Positions 53,046 through 63,325 of a DNA stretch of 64,000 bases are shown piece after piece. The notes beneath the pieces are model-generated. The model was not told where the DNA came from and searched no databases. It saw only the letters and a program-made list of their open reading frames with translations. The position numbers and the translations under genes were made by a program. Every line of letters begins with the position of its first letter. Positions within the stretch are counted from its first letter, which is position 1. The DNA is from Anabaena catenula FACHB-362 (lineage in GTDB: Bacteria > Cyanobacteriota > Cyanobacteriia > Cyanobacteriales > Nostocaceae), in the NCBI RefSeq assembly GCF_014698735.1, contig NZ_JACJTQ010000008.1:84506-148505 (forward strand), read 5' to 3'.

Positions 53046-54056
53046 ATGGCACTTTTAAAAACAGTTGATGCTAAATTATTTCAATCAGAAATTCCCTACA
53101 AACCAATGGGTAAATATGTCCACTTTCTCACCATCCGCGTGACAGAATCTTACCCTCTATTTCAAACAGATAGCGAACTCAATAAAGCACGAGTAAGGGC
53201 TGGAGTTAAAGATAAAAACACCATTAGCCGTCTTTCAATGTTCAAGCGTAAACAGTCAACACCAGAAAGATTAGTTGGTAGAGAATTATTACGTAAATAC
53301 GAATTCATGACAGCAGAAGAATGTGAGTATAACGTATCTTTTGCAATGGATAATCCTGATTGTATTATTTACGGTTTCGCTATTGGTGATTCTGGTTCCG
53401 AGAAATCAAAAGTTGTTGTAGATACTGCATTTTCTATTACATCATTTGATGAATCTCATGAAACATTTACTCTTAATGCACCTTTTGAAAATGGGACAAT
53501 GGCTTCTAAGGGAGAAAAAGATTCTAAACCAGGTGAAGTAACTAGCAGAATTAACCAACAAGACCATATTAGACCACAGGTTTTCTTCCCTAGTATAGTC
53601 ACACTTAAAGACCCCACAGAAGCTAGTTTCCTTTACGTTTTTAATAACATTCTGAGAACTCGTCATTATGGCGCACAAACAACCCGCACAGGTAGAGTGA
53701 GAAATGAATTAATTGGTGTTGTTTTTGCTGATGGAGAAATTACCAGTAACCTGCGGTGGACTCAAGCAATATATGACCAAATGAAGGCTAATAATACCCT
53801 AAAATCACCTGAGCCTTTAGATGAAGATGATGTAATTGCTGCTGCTAAAAATGCAATTGAGAATTTAATGGCTGATGAGTTTATTGTGCATACAGACTTT
53901 ATTGGTGATGCTTTTGTACCTCTGATTAATGAAGTAAAAAACCTCACAAATAATGAAGTAGGAATTAAATCAATTTTGCAAAAAGCTGACACTGAAGCTA
54001 AAGAATATGCCAACAAACATATCAGCAAAAAGAAAACTGCTGCTAAGACTAAGTAA
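53046..54056 (+). CDS. csc2: Csc2 (Cas7d), type I-D backbone subunit
   Basis: 336 residues starting LLKTVDAKLFQSEIPYKPMGKYVHFLTIRVTESYPLFQTDSELNKARVRAG. The RRM-type Cas7 fold and Csc2 signatures (RVRAG, QDHIRPQVFFPSIVTLKDPTEASFLYVFNNILRTRHYGAQTTRTG) are clear. Multiple copies coat the crRNA along the spacer. GGAG lies 8 bases before the ATG. The C-terminal tail ISKKKTAAKTK is basic. Six bases separate it from csc1. Confidence 0.94.
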   Translation: MALLKTVDAKLFQSEIPYKPMGKYVHFLTIRVTESYPLFQTDSELNKARVRAGVKDKNTISRLSMFKRKQSTPERLVGRELLRKYEFMTAEECEYNVSFAMDNPDCIIYGFAIGDSGSEKSKVVVDTAFSITSFDESHETFTLNAPFENGTMASKGEKDSKPGEVTSRINQQDHIRPQVFFPSIVTLKDPTEASFLYVFNNILRTRHYGAQTTRTGRVRNELIGVVFADGEITSNLRWTQAIYDQMKANNTLKSPEPLDEDDVIAAAKNAIENLMADEFIVHTDFIGDAFVPLINEVKNLTNNEVGIKSILQKADTEAKEYANKHISKKKTAAKTK

Positions 54057-54061
54057 CAGCC

Positions 54062-54769
54062 ATGACAATTATCTACCGTTGTCAATTAGAACTACACGAC
54101 AGCCTCTATTTTGCCACCCGTGAAATCGGCAGACTATACGAAACAGAGCCAATAATTCATAATTACGCCCTCTGTTATGCACTCGGTTTAGTTGATAGTC
54201 CTGTCTATTCAACTACCGTTGCTGAAGAAGATTCCTATCGCTATTTCTGCCCAGAACAAGTGCCAAAATATGAACAACATTTAACTCCTTTAAATGAACA
54301 AGGAATCTATATAACTCCGGCTCGTTCTTTGAATCATGCAGCTATTCTGAATACATGGAAATATGCAAATAATAATTACCATGTAGAAATGGAGAAAACC
54401 CAAAAGAACATTCCCAGTTTCGGACGAGCAAAGGAAATTGCGCCAGAAAGTCAATTTGAGTTTTTTCTAATTGCTCAAAAAGAGATCAAATTACCTAAAT
54501 GGATTCGCTTAGGTAAATGGATGAGTAAAGCAGAATTAACCATTGAGAAATTACCACAACCAAAAACAAAAACTGATTTATTCACCTGCACTCATCCTCT
54601 AAATCCCTTAGATGTCATGTTTACCAATCAAGTCATTAGTTATGATGTGGTAAATATGCCTCCAGTTAGCCTCATTCAAAATGTGCAAATTCAAGGAGAA
54701 TATTATGTTTTTGATGATATCAAAAATGTAAAACTTCCCAAACTAATGCAATACCGTTTTCGTGCTTAA
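54062..54769 (+). CDS. csc1: Csc1 (Cas5d), type I-D subunit
   Basis: 235 residues starting TIIYRCQLELHDSLYFATREIGRLYETEPIIHNYALCYALGL, typical of Csc1, with FWIRLGKW-type strand IRLGKWMSKAEL and a C-terminal LMQYRFRA. It caps the 5' handle of the crRNA. It starts six bases after csc2, so the two are co-translated. No oddity is seen. Confidence 0.93.
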   Translation: MTIIYRCQLELHDSLYFATREIGRLYETEPIIHNYALCYALGLVDSPVYSTTVAEEDSYRYFCPEQVPKYEQHLTPLNEQGIYITPARSLNHAAILNTWKYANNNYHVEMEKTQKNIPSFGRAKEIAPESQFEFFLIAQKEIKLPKWIRLGKWMSKAELTIEKLPQPKTKTDLFTCTHPLNPLDVMFTNQVISYDVVNMPPVSLIQNVQIQGEYYVFDDIKNVKLPKLMQYRFRA

Positions 54770-54778
54770 AATGTCATC

Positions 54779-54795
54779 GGTGGGCATTGCCCACC
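54779..54795. repeat. dispersed palindrome GGTGGGCATTGCCCACC, copy 3
   Basis: Lies between csc1 and cas6, followed by CTACT. Identical to the copies at 14078 and 42004. Confidence 0.9.
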
Positions 54796-54814
54796 CTACT
54801 TTAAATTATCAATC

Positions 54815-55636
54815 ATGCCCCATAGTCTCATCCTCAACATTACCCCCCAATCTCCCATTTACCCCAATTTCCTCACTGGCAGACATTACCACGCCTTATT
54901 CCTTAATCTCGTGAGTTCTGTTGATAGAAAATTAGGCGACTACCTCCACGAATCAAACGCCGATAAAGCCTTTACTCTCTCACCATTACAGGTACAAAGC
55001 AAACATAAAATTCAATCTCATACTTTGCAATATGCTCATCAAAACCCTATTCCCGCAGGTACTTCTTGTTGGTGGCGTATTTCTTTATTAAATGACAATT
55101 TATTTAGTCAACTTACACCTTTATGGTTAAATATTAACCCCGAACAACCTTGGCATTTGGGTTCAGCTAATTTATATATTACCAGTATTCAAGGTACACC
55201 CCAATCTAATCAACCTTGGGCAAATGCTTGTAGTTATAACCAACTTTATCAACAAGCAAGTGAGCAAGAACGCAATCTTAATTTCATCTTTGCTACACCT
55301 GTAGCTTTCCGTCAAGGTGCATTTGATAATGTTCTTCCAACACGAGAATCTGTGTTTAATAGTCTACTTAATCGCTGGAATAAATATAGCGGTATTGAAT
55401 TAACTAATATTCCCATTGAATCTATTTATCCAAGTGCTTTTAAGATTGAAACTGAAGTTATTAGCAACTATGAAAATAAATTGATTGGTTGTTTAGGTGA
55501 AATTAATTATCGCATTCTCGGCAATGTGGAAACAACAGGAATTAAACAAATTAACGCTTTAGCTAATTATGCTTTATATGCGGGTATTGGTAGAAAAACA
55601 ACAATGGGAATGGGAATGGTAAGAAGAAAATTGTAG
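54815..55636 (+). CDS. cas6: Cas6 CRISPR RNA endonuclease
   Basis: 273 residues with tandem ferredoxin-like folds: LILNITPQSPIYPNFLTGRHYHALFLNLV at the start and the glycine-rich loop NYALYAGIGRKTTMGMGMVRRKL at the end. His in TGRHYHALF is a likely general acid. It should cut the repeat transcript after the TCCCT-ATT-AGGGA hairpin, leaving an 8-base ATTGAAAC handle. Its stop codon overlaps the end of a palindromic repeat. Confidence 0.93.
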   Translation: MPHSLILNITPQSPIYPNFLTGRHYHALFLNLVSSVDRKLGDYLHESNADKAFTLSPLQVQSKHKIQSHTLQYAHQNPIPAGTSCWWRISLLNDNLFSQLTPLWLNINPEQPWHLGSANLYITSIQGTPQSNQPWANACSYNQLYQQASEQERNLNFIFATPVAFRQGAFDNVLPTRESVFNSLLNRWNKYSGIELTNIPIESIYPSAFKIETEVISNYENKLIGCLGEINYRILGNVETTGIKQINALANYALYAGIGRKTTMGMGMVRRKL

Positions 55637-55715
55637 GTTGGGTTGAGGAACGAAACCCAACAAAAATGTTAATAATATGATCATGTTGGGTTTCCTCGCG
55701 TCAACCCAACCTACA
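55632..55715. repeat. palindromic element between cas6 and cas4
   Basis: TGTAGGTTGGGTTGA and its near complement TCAACCCAACCTACA form the ends, with an inner GAAACCCAACA/TGTTGGGTTTC pair. It overlaps the cas6 stop codon. It is another widely dispersed cyanobacterial hairpin type. Confidence 0.85.
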
Positions 55716-55762
55716 GATTAATTGTTTTTAATTGTTTTAAAAAATCAAATCTGGAAGACTAT

Positions 55763-56371
55763 ATGCTGTCAACTGTCACTTCTTCTGATGATTACGTTAA
55801 TATCGCCTCCTTAAACCAATATTCCTATTGTCCTCATCGTTGTTGGTTGATTCATTGTGCAGGTGAATTCATTGATAATCAATACACTATTGAAGGCACA
55901 AGTTTACATGAACGAGTTCACACTGTGGGAGAAGTAAACCGTGATGAAACTTGGCAGATACGAGCAATTTATCTCAAATCAGATCGATATCAACTTATTG
56001 GAAAATCTGATTTAATTGAATTTGAAAATGGTGAATTTTATCCAATTGAATATAAACGTGGACGTAAAGGAGAATGGGATAATGATGAATTACAAGTTTG
56101 CGCTCAAGCTTTGTGCTTGGAGGAAATGACTGGTAAAAATATCAATTCTGGCTATATCTATTATGCTCAAACACATCAACGTAAATTAGTAGAAATTACG
56201 CCGGAATTACGTGCTAGTACCATTGCAACTATTGAATCTGTCCAAATGTTGTTATTTACAGGTGCTATGCCAAAAGCTGTAAAAACAAAACGCTGTGATG
56301 GTTGTAGTCTTTATTCTCGATGTTTGCCTCAAGCTGTTGATAAGGTGGGACGTTATCAAGAGGCAAATTGA
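55763..56371 (+). CDS. cas4: Cas4 exonuclease
   Basis: 202 residues. RecB-like nuclease: YPIEYKRGRKGEWDNDELQVCAQALCLEEMTG gives the E-x-K and QxxxY-type motif. Four Cys for a Fe-S cluster: YSYCPHRCWL at the N-terminus (one) and KRCDGCSLYSRCLP at the C-terminus (three). Cas4 trims and PAM-selects prespacers for Cas1-Cas2. It lies 97 bases before cas1; the gap holds GTCACCT heptamers. Confidence 0.94.
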   Translation: MLSTVTSSDDYVNIASLNQYSYCPHRCWLIHCAGEFIDNQYTIEGTSLHERVHTVGEVNRDETWQIRAIYLKSDRYQLIGKSDLIEFENGEFYPIEYKRGRKGEWDNDELQVCAQALCLEEMTGKNINSGYIYYAQTHQRKLVEITPELRASTIATIESVQMLLFTGAMPKAVKTKRCDGCSLYSRCLPQAVDKVGRYQEAN

Positions 56372-56468
56372 TTGGTTTTTAATTGATGTAAAAAACCCAA
56401 AACATTTCTAAAACTCTTTTTACTGTCACCTGTCACCTGTCCACTGTCACCTATTTTGAGGATTAATT

Positions 56469-57473
56469 ATGGGAACTCTTTACGTTACACAAAATGATTC
56501 TTTTATCGGGAAGGTTGATGAACGGATTCATGTGAAGTTTGAAAAGAAGATACTTCAAGATATCCCGTTTATTCATCTTAAAGATGTGGTAGTATTAGGA
56601 CGTGCAACTGTTTCTCCGGCTGTTGTTTCTGAATTAATGACTCGTCATATTCCTCTCTCTTTTATTGATGAAAGGGGTCATTATTTGGGACGTTTAGAAC
56701 CAGAGATGACTGGTAATATTTTCATTCGCAAGGCACAATGGCAAGCTGCGGGTGAGTCTCCCCAATCTATTCATGTAGTACAAGGTTTTGTGAGGGGAAA
56801 GTTGAAAAATTACCGTCAGATGTTAATGCGTCGTCAACGTGAATCTAATGATGTTGATTTATCTAAATATATTACTCGGATTGAACAAGCAATTGCTCCC
56901 ATTGATTCAACTCATAATATCAATTCTCTGCGTGGTTTAGAAGGTGCTGGTAGTGCTGCTTACTTTGGTTGTTTTAATCAATTGATTCATAATCCTGAAT
57001 TTTCTTTTACTAAACGTGTGCGTCGTCCAGCGACTGATCCGGTAAATTCTTTACTCAGTTTTGGTTATTCTTTATTGCGTCATGATGTCCAAGGGGCTGT
57101 GAATATTGTGGGGTTTGATCCATATTTAGGATACTTGCATTTTGATCGCTATAACAGACCTTCTTTAGCTTTAGATTTGATGGAAGAATTTCGTCCTTTG
57201 GTGGTAGATACGGTGGTTTTATCTATTTTGAATAAGCAATTATTAACACCAGCCGATTTTGTCACTGAACCTTTAAGCGGTGCTGTTCATCTCACTCCTG
57301 AAGGACGCAAAACTTTTTTGACTTTGTACCAAAAGAAAAAATTATCGGAGTTTAAACATCCGGTTATGGGGCGTAAATGTAGTTACCAAGAAGCTTTTGA
57401 ACTTCAAGCTAGGTTACTTGCTAAATACTTAATGGGAACAACTGATAAGTATCCACCTTTGTTTTTAAAGTAA
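56469..57473 (+). CDS. cas1: Cas1 integrase
   Basis: 334 residues starting GTLYVTQNDSFIGKVDERIHVKFEKKILQDIPFIHLKDVVVLG. The metal site Glu in NSLRGLEGAGSAAYFG, His in YLGYLHFDRYNRPSLALDLMEEFRPLV and Asp of ALDLMEEF are all present. Integrates new spacers with Cas2. GAGG lies just before the ATG. Full length for the family. Confidence 0.97.
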   Translation: MGTLYVTQNDSFIGKVDERIHVKFEKKILQDIPFIHLKDVVVLGRATVSPAVVSELMTRHIPLSFIDERGHYLGRLEPEMTGNIFIRKAQWQAAGESPQSIHVVQGFVRGKLKNYRQMLMRRQRESNDVDLSKYITRIEQAIAPIDSTHNINSLRGLEGAGSAAYFGCFNQLIHNPEFSFTKRVRRPATDPVNSLLSFGYSLLRHDVQGAVNIVGFDPYLGYLHFDRYNRPSLALDLMEEFRPLVVDTVVLSILNKQLLTPADFVTEPLSGAVHLTPEGRKTFLTLYQKKKLSEFKHPVMGRKCSYQEAFELQARLLAKYLMGTTDKYPPLFLK

Positions 57474-57496
57474 TCAATCATTATCTCCCTGAAATA

Positions 57497-57547
57497 CCCC
57501 TCTGGTAAACCTCTCCCCGCAACGGAGAGAGGCTTTGAATTTGCTCT
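57497..57547. repeat. dispersed hairpin between cas1 and cas2
   Basis: CCCCTCTGGTAAACCTCTCC followed by the hairpin CTCTCC..GGAGAG. The first 21 bases (57497-57517) recur exactly in inverse orientation at 63065-63085 beyond the array. Confidence 0.75.
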
Positions 57548-57614
57548 TTTCCTCTGAGAGAAGGGTGTGAAGTGATGCAGAAATGATATGTAGTTGGAGT
57601 ATGCAGTCTTTGTA

Positions 57615-57887
57615 ATGAATGTTGTTGTTTCTTACGATATTTCTGAGGATAAACGTCGTACTAAAATTCACAATATCCTCAAATCTTATGGACAATGGGT
57701 GCAGTATAGTATTTTTGAATGTCAGTTAACTGATACTCAATATGCTAAACTGCGATCGCGTCTCAATAAACTTATTAAGCCAGATACCGATAGCATCCGT
57801 TTTTACTTTCTCTGTGCTTGCTGTTTTGGTAAAGTGGAACGCATCGGTGGTGAACAACCCCGCGATGAGACTATTTTCTTCGCTTGA
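57615..57887 (+). CDS. cas2: Cas2
   Basis: 90 residues from the ATG at 57615 (MNVVVSYDISEDKRRTKIHNILKS), chosen because it gives the standard strand-Asp start; an in-frame extension to 57594 is not typical. YDISEDKRR holds the conserved Asp; SIFECQLTDTQ follows. It forms the Cas1-Cas2 integration complex. Two Cys pairs in FYFLCACCFGKVERIGG are usual for this cyanobacterial group. The stop overlaps the start of the leader repeats. Confidence 0.95.
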   Translation: MNVVVSYDISEDKRRTKIHNILKSYGQWVQYSIFECQLTDTQYAKLRSRLNKLIKPDTDSIRFYFLCACCFGKVERIGGEQPRDETIFFA

Positions 57888-58114
57888 TGCGCGGATGGGT
57901 GGGTGTAAAAAATCCCGGTCAGAAAAAAATGGCTGAAATCATATCTATACAAGGTTTTCATGGTTTTTCTTTGGTTCACCCATCCGCGCACCTTACACAG
58001 CAAGGGTTTCAGCTATTTTCACTCTTGACACGATTCCTGAAATGGACTATCATCAGATCATCCGCGCAATCGAACCTTGAAAACTACATATATATAGGCT
58101 TTCGGGCTACCGCA
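57888..58114 (+). promoter_or_regulatory. CRISPR leader
   Basis: AT-rich, between cas2 and the first repeat. Perfect 14-bp inverted repeat TGCGCGGATGGGTG (57888-57901) and CACCCATCCGCGCA (57977-57990); CATCCGCGCA recurs at 58059-58068. A promoter lies at 58025-58053. No IHF-like site stands out. Confidence 0.75.
58025..58053 (+). promoter_or_regulatory. array promoter
   Basis: TTGACA (58025-58030), exactly 17 bases, then TATCAT (58048-58053). It predicts a start near 58060, about 55 bases before the first repeat. Confidence 0.7.
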
Positions 58115-61100
58115 GTTGAAATTTCATTTACTCCCTATTAGGGATTGAAACCTAACTATTCAGAAAAGAAAGATAAGGAAAAAGCGAAATCGTTGAAATT
58201 TCATTTACTCCCTATTAGGGATTGAAACCCATACCAACACCACCTTACCCAGGAGATACCTTAGAAAGTTGAAATTTCATTTACTCCCTATTAGGGATTG
58301 AAACCAAGAACAAATAGATCAACTAAATGCTAAAAAAGTAGTTGAAATTTCATTTACTCCCTATTAGGGATTGAAACCCGACTTGGTTATTCCCTGGTTT
58401 GGGCAATGCCAGCGGCGGTTGAAATTTCATTTACTCCCTATTAGGGATTGAAACCCTTGGTTGCACATTATGGGTGAAGGGAAAACCGAGGGTTGAAATT
58501 TCATTTACTCCCTATTAGGGATTGAAACACGAAACCAGAGAATACTTACTAGAAAAGTGGAATGTTGAAATTTCATTTACTCCCTATTAGGGATTGAAAC
58601 TAACAAATCTTCGTTTAAAAAATCTTCAACATCAGAGTTGAAATTTCATTTACTCCCTATTAGGGATTGAAACGGTTGAACCCGAACGACGGCGGGCGGC
58701 TTCACCTTCGTTGAAATTTCATTTACTCCCTATTAGGGATTGAAACTCCTTGACGCAAGTTGCAACAAGGCATTATTCACTGTTGAAATTTCATTTACTC
58801 CCTATTAGGGATTGAAACAGTTGTGTTGATTCACTCCATAGGGATAGACTTACGTTGAAATTTCATTTACTCCCTATTAGGGATTGAAACTCTTTCCATG
58901 TACAAATTAATAGCTTTTGTGCTACTATTGTTGAAATTTCATTTACTCCCTATTAGGGATTGAAACCATTTTCCGCCCCACCCGCAGTATCTGAAGCAAC
59001 GTTGAAATTTCATTTACTCCCTATTAGGGATTGAAACAAACTGGCTCAAAGTCTGCTCTACCTGCTTCTGGCGTAGCGTGTTGAAATTTCATTTACTCCC
59101 TATTAGGGATTGAAACGCATTGGGAATGGTGGAGTTTCCCCGCAGCAATTAGTTGAAATTTCATTTACTCCCTATTAGGGATTGAAACATCTTTGTGTTC
59201 CTGATGAGCTAGCTTTAATGCAAGTTGAAATTTCATTTACTCCCTATTAGGGATTGAAACACCAATGTTGGGATCTAGCCTTCCTTGGAAAATGTTGAAA
59301 TTTCATTTACTCCCTATTAGGGATTGAAACTTGCTTCAATCGTGAGACTGTGCGAAATGCTGATGCATATTCATTGTTGAAATTTCATTTACTCCCTATT
59401 AGGGATTGAAACCTTTTTTGCAATTACACATTCCTTCTTTTTCCTTTTCTGGTTGAAATTTCATTTACTCCCTATTAGGGATTGAAACTCTTGAAATTAG
59501 GATTATTACGTATCTTAAATGCTTTGTTGAAATTTCATTTACTCCCTATTAGGGATTGAAACATAGTATTTGTCTACTCTATCAGTTGGAACATTGAGTT
59601 GGTTGAAATTTCATTTACTCCCTATTAGGGATTGAAACAGAGAATGAATTTTTCCCCACACCTAACGCAACTATCGTTGAAATTTCATTTACTCCCTATT
59701 AGGGATTGAAACCTGAAGCTTTAAAACAACTTCCTAGCCACCTAACCGTTGAAATTTCATTTACTCCCTATTAGGGATTGAAACTTCTACGGGACAAACT
59801 CGTGGGGCAGAAATTCAATGGTTGAAATTTCATTTACTCCCTATTAGGGATTGAAACGTTTAATTACTCTTCTATCGTTCGTATAGCCAAATTGTTGAAA
59901 TTTCATTTACTCCCTATTAGGGATTGAAACTTACGCCGCTGCTGTAATGTCGTTGGGGCAGAAGGAAAGCTCAGTTGAAATTTCATTTACTCCCTATTAG
60001 GGATTGAAACCGATTTGGTTCTGTTGGAGAGCAACTTGTTCGGGTGTTGAAATTTCATTTACTCCCTATTAGGGATTGAAACAATAGTAGTAGTGGCTTT
60101 TGAATTTTCTCTAATGTTGAAATTTCATTTACTCCCTATTAGGGATTGAAACTGGTTCTTCTACTTCTACTTGGCTGGCTGCTAATTTGTTGAAATTTCA
60201 TTTACTCCCTATTAGGGATTGAAACCAGTCCAATACAAGTGTCGCCAAAAGTTGCCAGGAATTGTTGAAATTTCATTTACTCCCTATTAGGGATTGAAAC
60301 ACCTACTATTTCAGCCAATTTATGGATAGGGTAATCGTGTTGAAATTTCATTTACTCCCTATTAGGGATTGAAACGCTTGAGATTACTGGCACAAGCATC
60401 GCTGAATAGTTGAAATTTCATTTACTCCCTATTAGGGATTGAAACCAAGAGAGATAGGGGAGGCGGCAAAATCTATCAGGTTGAAATTTCATTTACTCCC
60501 TATTAGGGATTGAAACGATGAAGGCGCAACTCTAGACCCAGACAATTACTGTTGAAATTTCATTTACTCCCTATTAGGGATTGAAACACTCGTAGAATTT
60601 TGTAGAGGAATTCGCCTCTCCGCTTGTAGTTGTAGGTTGAAATTTCATTTACTCCCTATTAGGGATTGAAACTTGGTATGACATCGAAAACCGTCCTAGG
60701 GGTGCGGCTTGGGGTTGAAATTTCATTTACTCCCTATTAGGGATTGAAACATTTCTGGTATGGCTTTGGGATGGGATGCCGCGAGTTGAAATTTCATTTA
60801 CTCCCTATTAGGGATTGAAACCGGTCTTCAAATAAACCTGATGACATAAATAAAGCTGAGGTTGAAATTTCATTTACTCCCTATTAGGGATTGAAACAAT
60901 TTTAAAAAATTGGATATCCCCACCAAGAAAGAACGTTGAAATTTCATTTACTCCCTATTAGGGATTGAAACAAAACTACTATAGAGAAAGATGTCCCAGG
61001 GCTAGGAGCGCAAATGTTGAAATTTCATTTACTCCCTATTAGGGATTGAAACGAGAATGAAAAGTATATTTAGTTTTAAGTTATACTGTTGAAATTTCAT

Positions 61101-62162
61101 TTACTCCCTATTAGGGATTGAAACACCATACCAATAGGCATGATGCAGGAAATTGTAAGTATCTGGGGTTGAAATTTCATTTACTCCCTATTAGGGATTG
61201 AAACTCTCTGAGTTTGTTCGATGCGCCTAATCTAGCAATGTTGAAATTTCATTTACTCCCTATTAGGGATTGAAACACCTCTTACTGCCCAATCGGAATG
61301 ATACTCTAGCCAGTTGAAATTTCATTTACTCCCTATTAGGGATTGAAACCATATGTACTAGTTGGGTACTGAATTTTGCAGAGTGAGTTGAAATTTCATT
61401 TACTCCCTATTAGGGATTGAAACTTTTCGCTCTATCCAATACGTACCATTCCAATACCATTCAGGTTGAAATTTCATTTACTCCCTATTAGGGATTGAAA
61501 CTGGGGAGCGGATAAAGGAGCGGGACGTGCTACCAACGCTGGTTGAAATTTCATTTACTCCCTATTAGGGATTGAAACATTTCAATAATCCTGCGAGAAA
61601 GCCTTCAAGAACTAATGCGACGAGTTGAAATTTCATTTACTCCCTATTAGGGATTGAAACGATTGAACGAGTTGGATATCGGGATAGCCCAAGCATTGTT
61701 GAAATTTCATTTACTCCCTATTAGGGATTGAAACCGGTGGAGATCCGAGAATCCTAGTAACCCAGAGTTGAAATTTCATTTACTCCCTATTAGGGATTGA
61801 AACAGCAGACAAGTATTTACGCCATTTTACGAGGGTTGAAATTTCATTTACTCCCTATTAGGGATTGAAACAGGAGAAATAATCATGCAATTACCCGCGC
61901 CAACAGTTGAAATTTCATTTACTCCCTATTAGGGATTGAAACGTATATTGCCAATACTCCCTACTACAGGAGTGGAGTTGAAATTTCATTTACTCCCTAT
62001 TAGGGATTGAAACTTGATTTTGATTGATTCTAGTAAGTCACGATATTCAAGTTGAAATTTCATTTACTCCCTATTAGGGATTGAAACCAGCCTTTCTTAA
62101 TGCATTACCTATCTTACCATTCTGAGTTGAAATTTCATTTACTCCCTATTAGGGATTGAAAC
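58115..62162 (+). CRISPR. type I-D CRISPR array, 55 repeats and 54 spacers
   Basis: The 37-bp repeat begins GTTGAAATTTCATTTACTCC and ends CTATTAGGGATTGAAAC; I counted 55 copies by eye, all apparently identical, including the last. Spacers average about 37 bases; one at 60588-60635 is 48. The repeat holds a TCCCT-ATT-AGGGA hairpin for Cas6 and leaves an ATTGAAAC handle. The leader lies next to cas2, so newest spacers are at 58152. The array ends 22 bases from the stop of the convergent cobS gene. Confidence 0.98.
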
Positions 62163-62184
62163 ATAAGTTGCGTAAGCACAGAAA

Positions 62185-62970
62185 TCACGAAAAACTAGTG
62201 AGTAAGCACAGAAATAAAGCTTCAGTCCACTCAACAACCGCACCATAAGTATCTCCTGTATGTCCACCTAACTTATGATTAAACCAAGCTGCTGTTGAAC
62301 TAGAAATCACAGATCCAATCATCATCATCCCCATAGCCAAAACTAAATTCTGGGGATTCATAAACCAAACCAAACCACTCACACCCAACAGTAAAAACCA
62401 ACTCGGTAATAAATCTTTATAGGAACGAATCGCTTGTTTATGAAATGCACCTTTACCTGTAGGCTTTAAATAAGGATAAAAAGCGATCGCAACTTGTTGT
62501 CCCCAACGTCCCCACCCACAAGCCGCAATCAACGCCAAATAGCGGTTTTCTGACAAATCACTCAACGCAGCCGTTTTCAATAGTAAGATAGCGATCGCAG
62601 CCATCGCCCCAAACGCACCCGTAGCACTATCTACCATCACCTGCAATCTTCTTTCAGGATCTGTCACCGCTAATCCATCTGCTGTATCCATTGCTCCATC
62701 TAAATGTAACCCCCCCGTAATTGCAATCCAAACACATACTACTAAGGCACTACGAGTTAATATTGAGATATTTAGATAACTAATTGCCGTATCCAATAAA
62801 CCTAAAATTCCGCCAATCATCAACCCGACAACAGGAGCAAAACAGGCTACCTGCTTGAATTCTAGGTCTTTGATATAGGGCAAAGGAATAGCACTATAAA
62901 ATAGTATACTTGCAACCAACTGTAACAGTTGCTGTTTGCACCACTGCAACATTCTTATCATATTAATCAA
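62185..62970 (-). CDS. cobS: cobalamin synthase (adenosylcobinamide-GDP ribazoletransferase)
   Basis: 261 residues, integral membrane. The catalytic region is [12 protein letters not shown] with D and the DxxD metal motif; YFAPVVGL-type start [11 protein letters not shown] and a C-terminal [20 protein letters not shown]. It joins adenosylcobinamide-GDP and alpha-ribazole in the last steps of B12 synthesis. The ATG at 62961 or 62952 is an alternative start. It is convergent with the CRISPR array; no B12 riboswitch was seen upstream. Confidence 0.95.
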   Translation of the reverse strand: MINMIRMLQWCKQQLLQLVASILFYSAIPLPYIKDLEFKQVACFAPVVGLMIGGILGLLDTAISYLNISILTRSALVVCVWIAITGGLHLDGAMDTADGLAVTDPERRLQVMVDSATGAFGAMAAIAILLLKTAALSDLSENRYLALIAACGWGRWGQQVAIAFYPYLKPTGKGAFHKQAIRSYKDLLPSWFLLLGVSGLVWFMNPQNLVLAMGMMMIGSVISSSTAAWFNHKLGGHTGDTYGAVVEWTEALFLCLLTSFS

Positions 62971-63325
62971 AAGCTAAAACATGGACTTTTTCATAATACA
63001 AAAACCAGGTTTTAAGCCTCTCTAATATTGACACTCCCTAACCTTCTCCTGTAGGGGAGGGTTAGGGAGAGGTTTACCAGAGGGGACTTATGAAAAAAAG
63101 TTTGTTATGCTGATTTAATCATTATTCAACCCAAAAAGTACCAATTGATACAAAAATCCTGCGGTAGCAAAAGCCACAAATTGATCAGGGATGGTCTGCT
63201 TTTCGATTCTTTAATGGACGATCGCCCTACAAACTTGATATTTTGGAAATGTAGGGAGTCAAAAAGCTACGCAATTGACTTTTTAGCTGTGTTGTCACTC
63301 ACCATCCCGAAATAGCTATTTCTCT
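62971..63325. other. intergenic with inverse copy of the cas1-cas2 repeat
   Basis: Bases 63065-63085 are the exact complement of 57497-57517; GGGGAGGGTTAGGGAGAGG precedes it. No gene is seen; the ends provide upstream regions of the two divergent genes. Confidence 0.6.

Noticed and set aside
52868..53068. 66-codon frame between cas10d and csc2
   Set aside because: It reads through a palindromic dispersed repeat and overlaps the csc2 start in another frame.
62971..63325. B12 riboswitch upstream of cobS
   Set aside because: No B12-box-like conserved core found on the minus strand in this gap.
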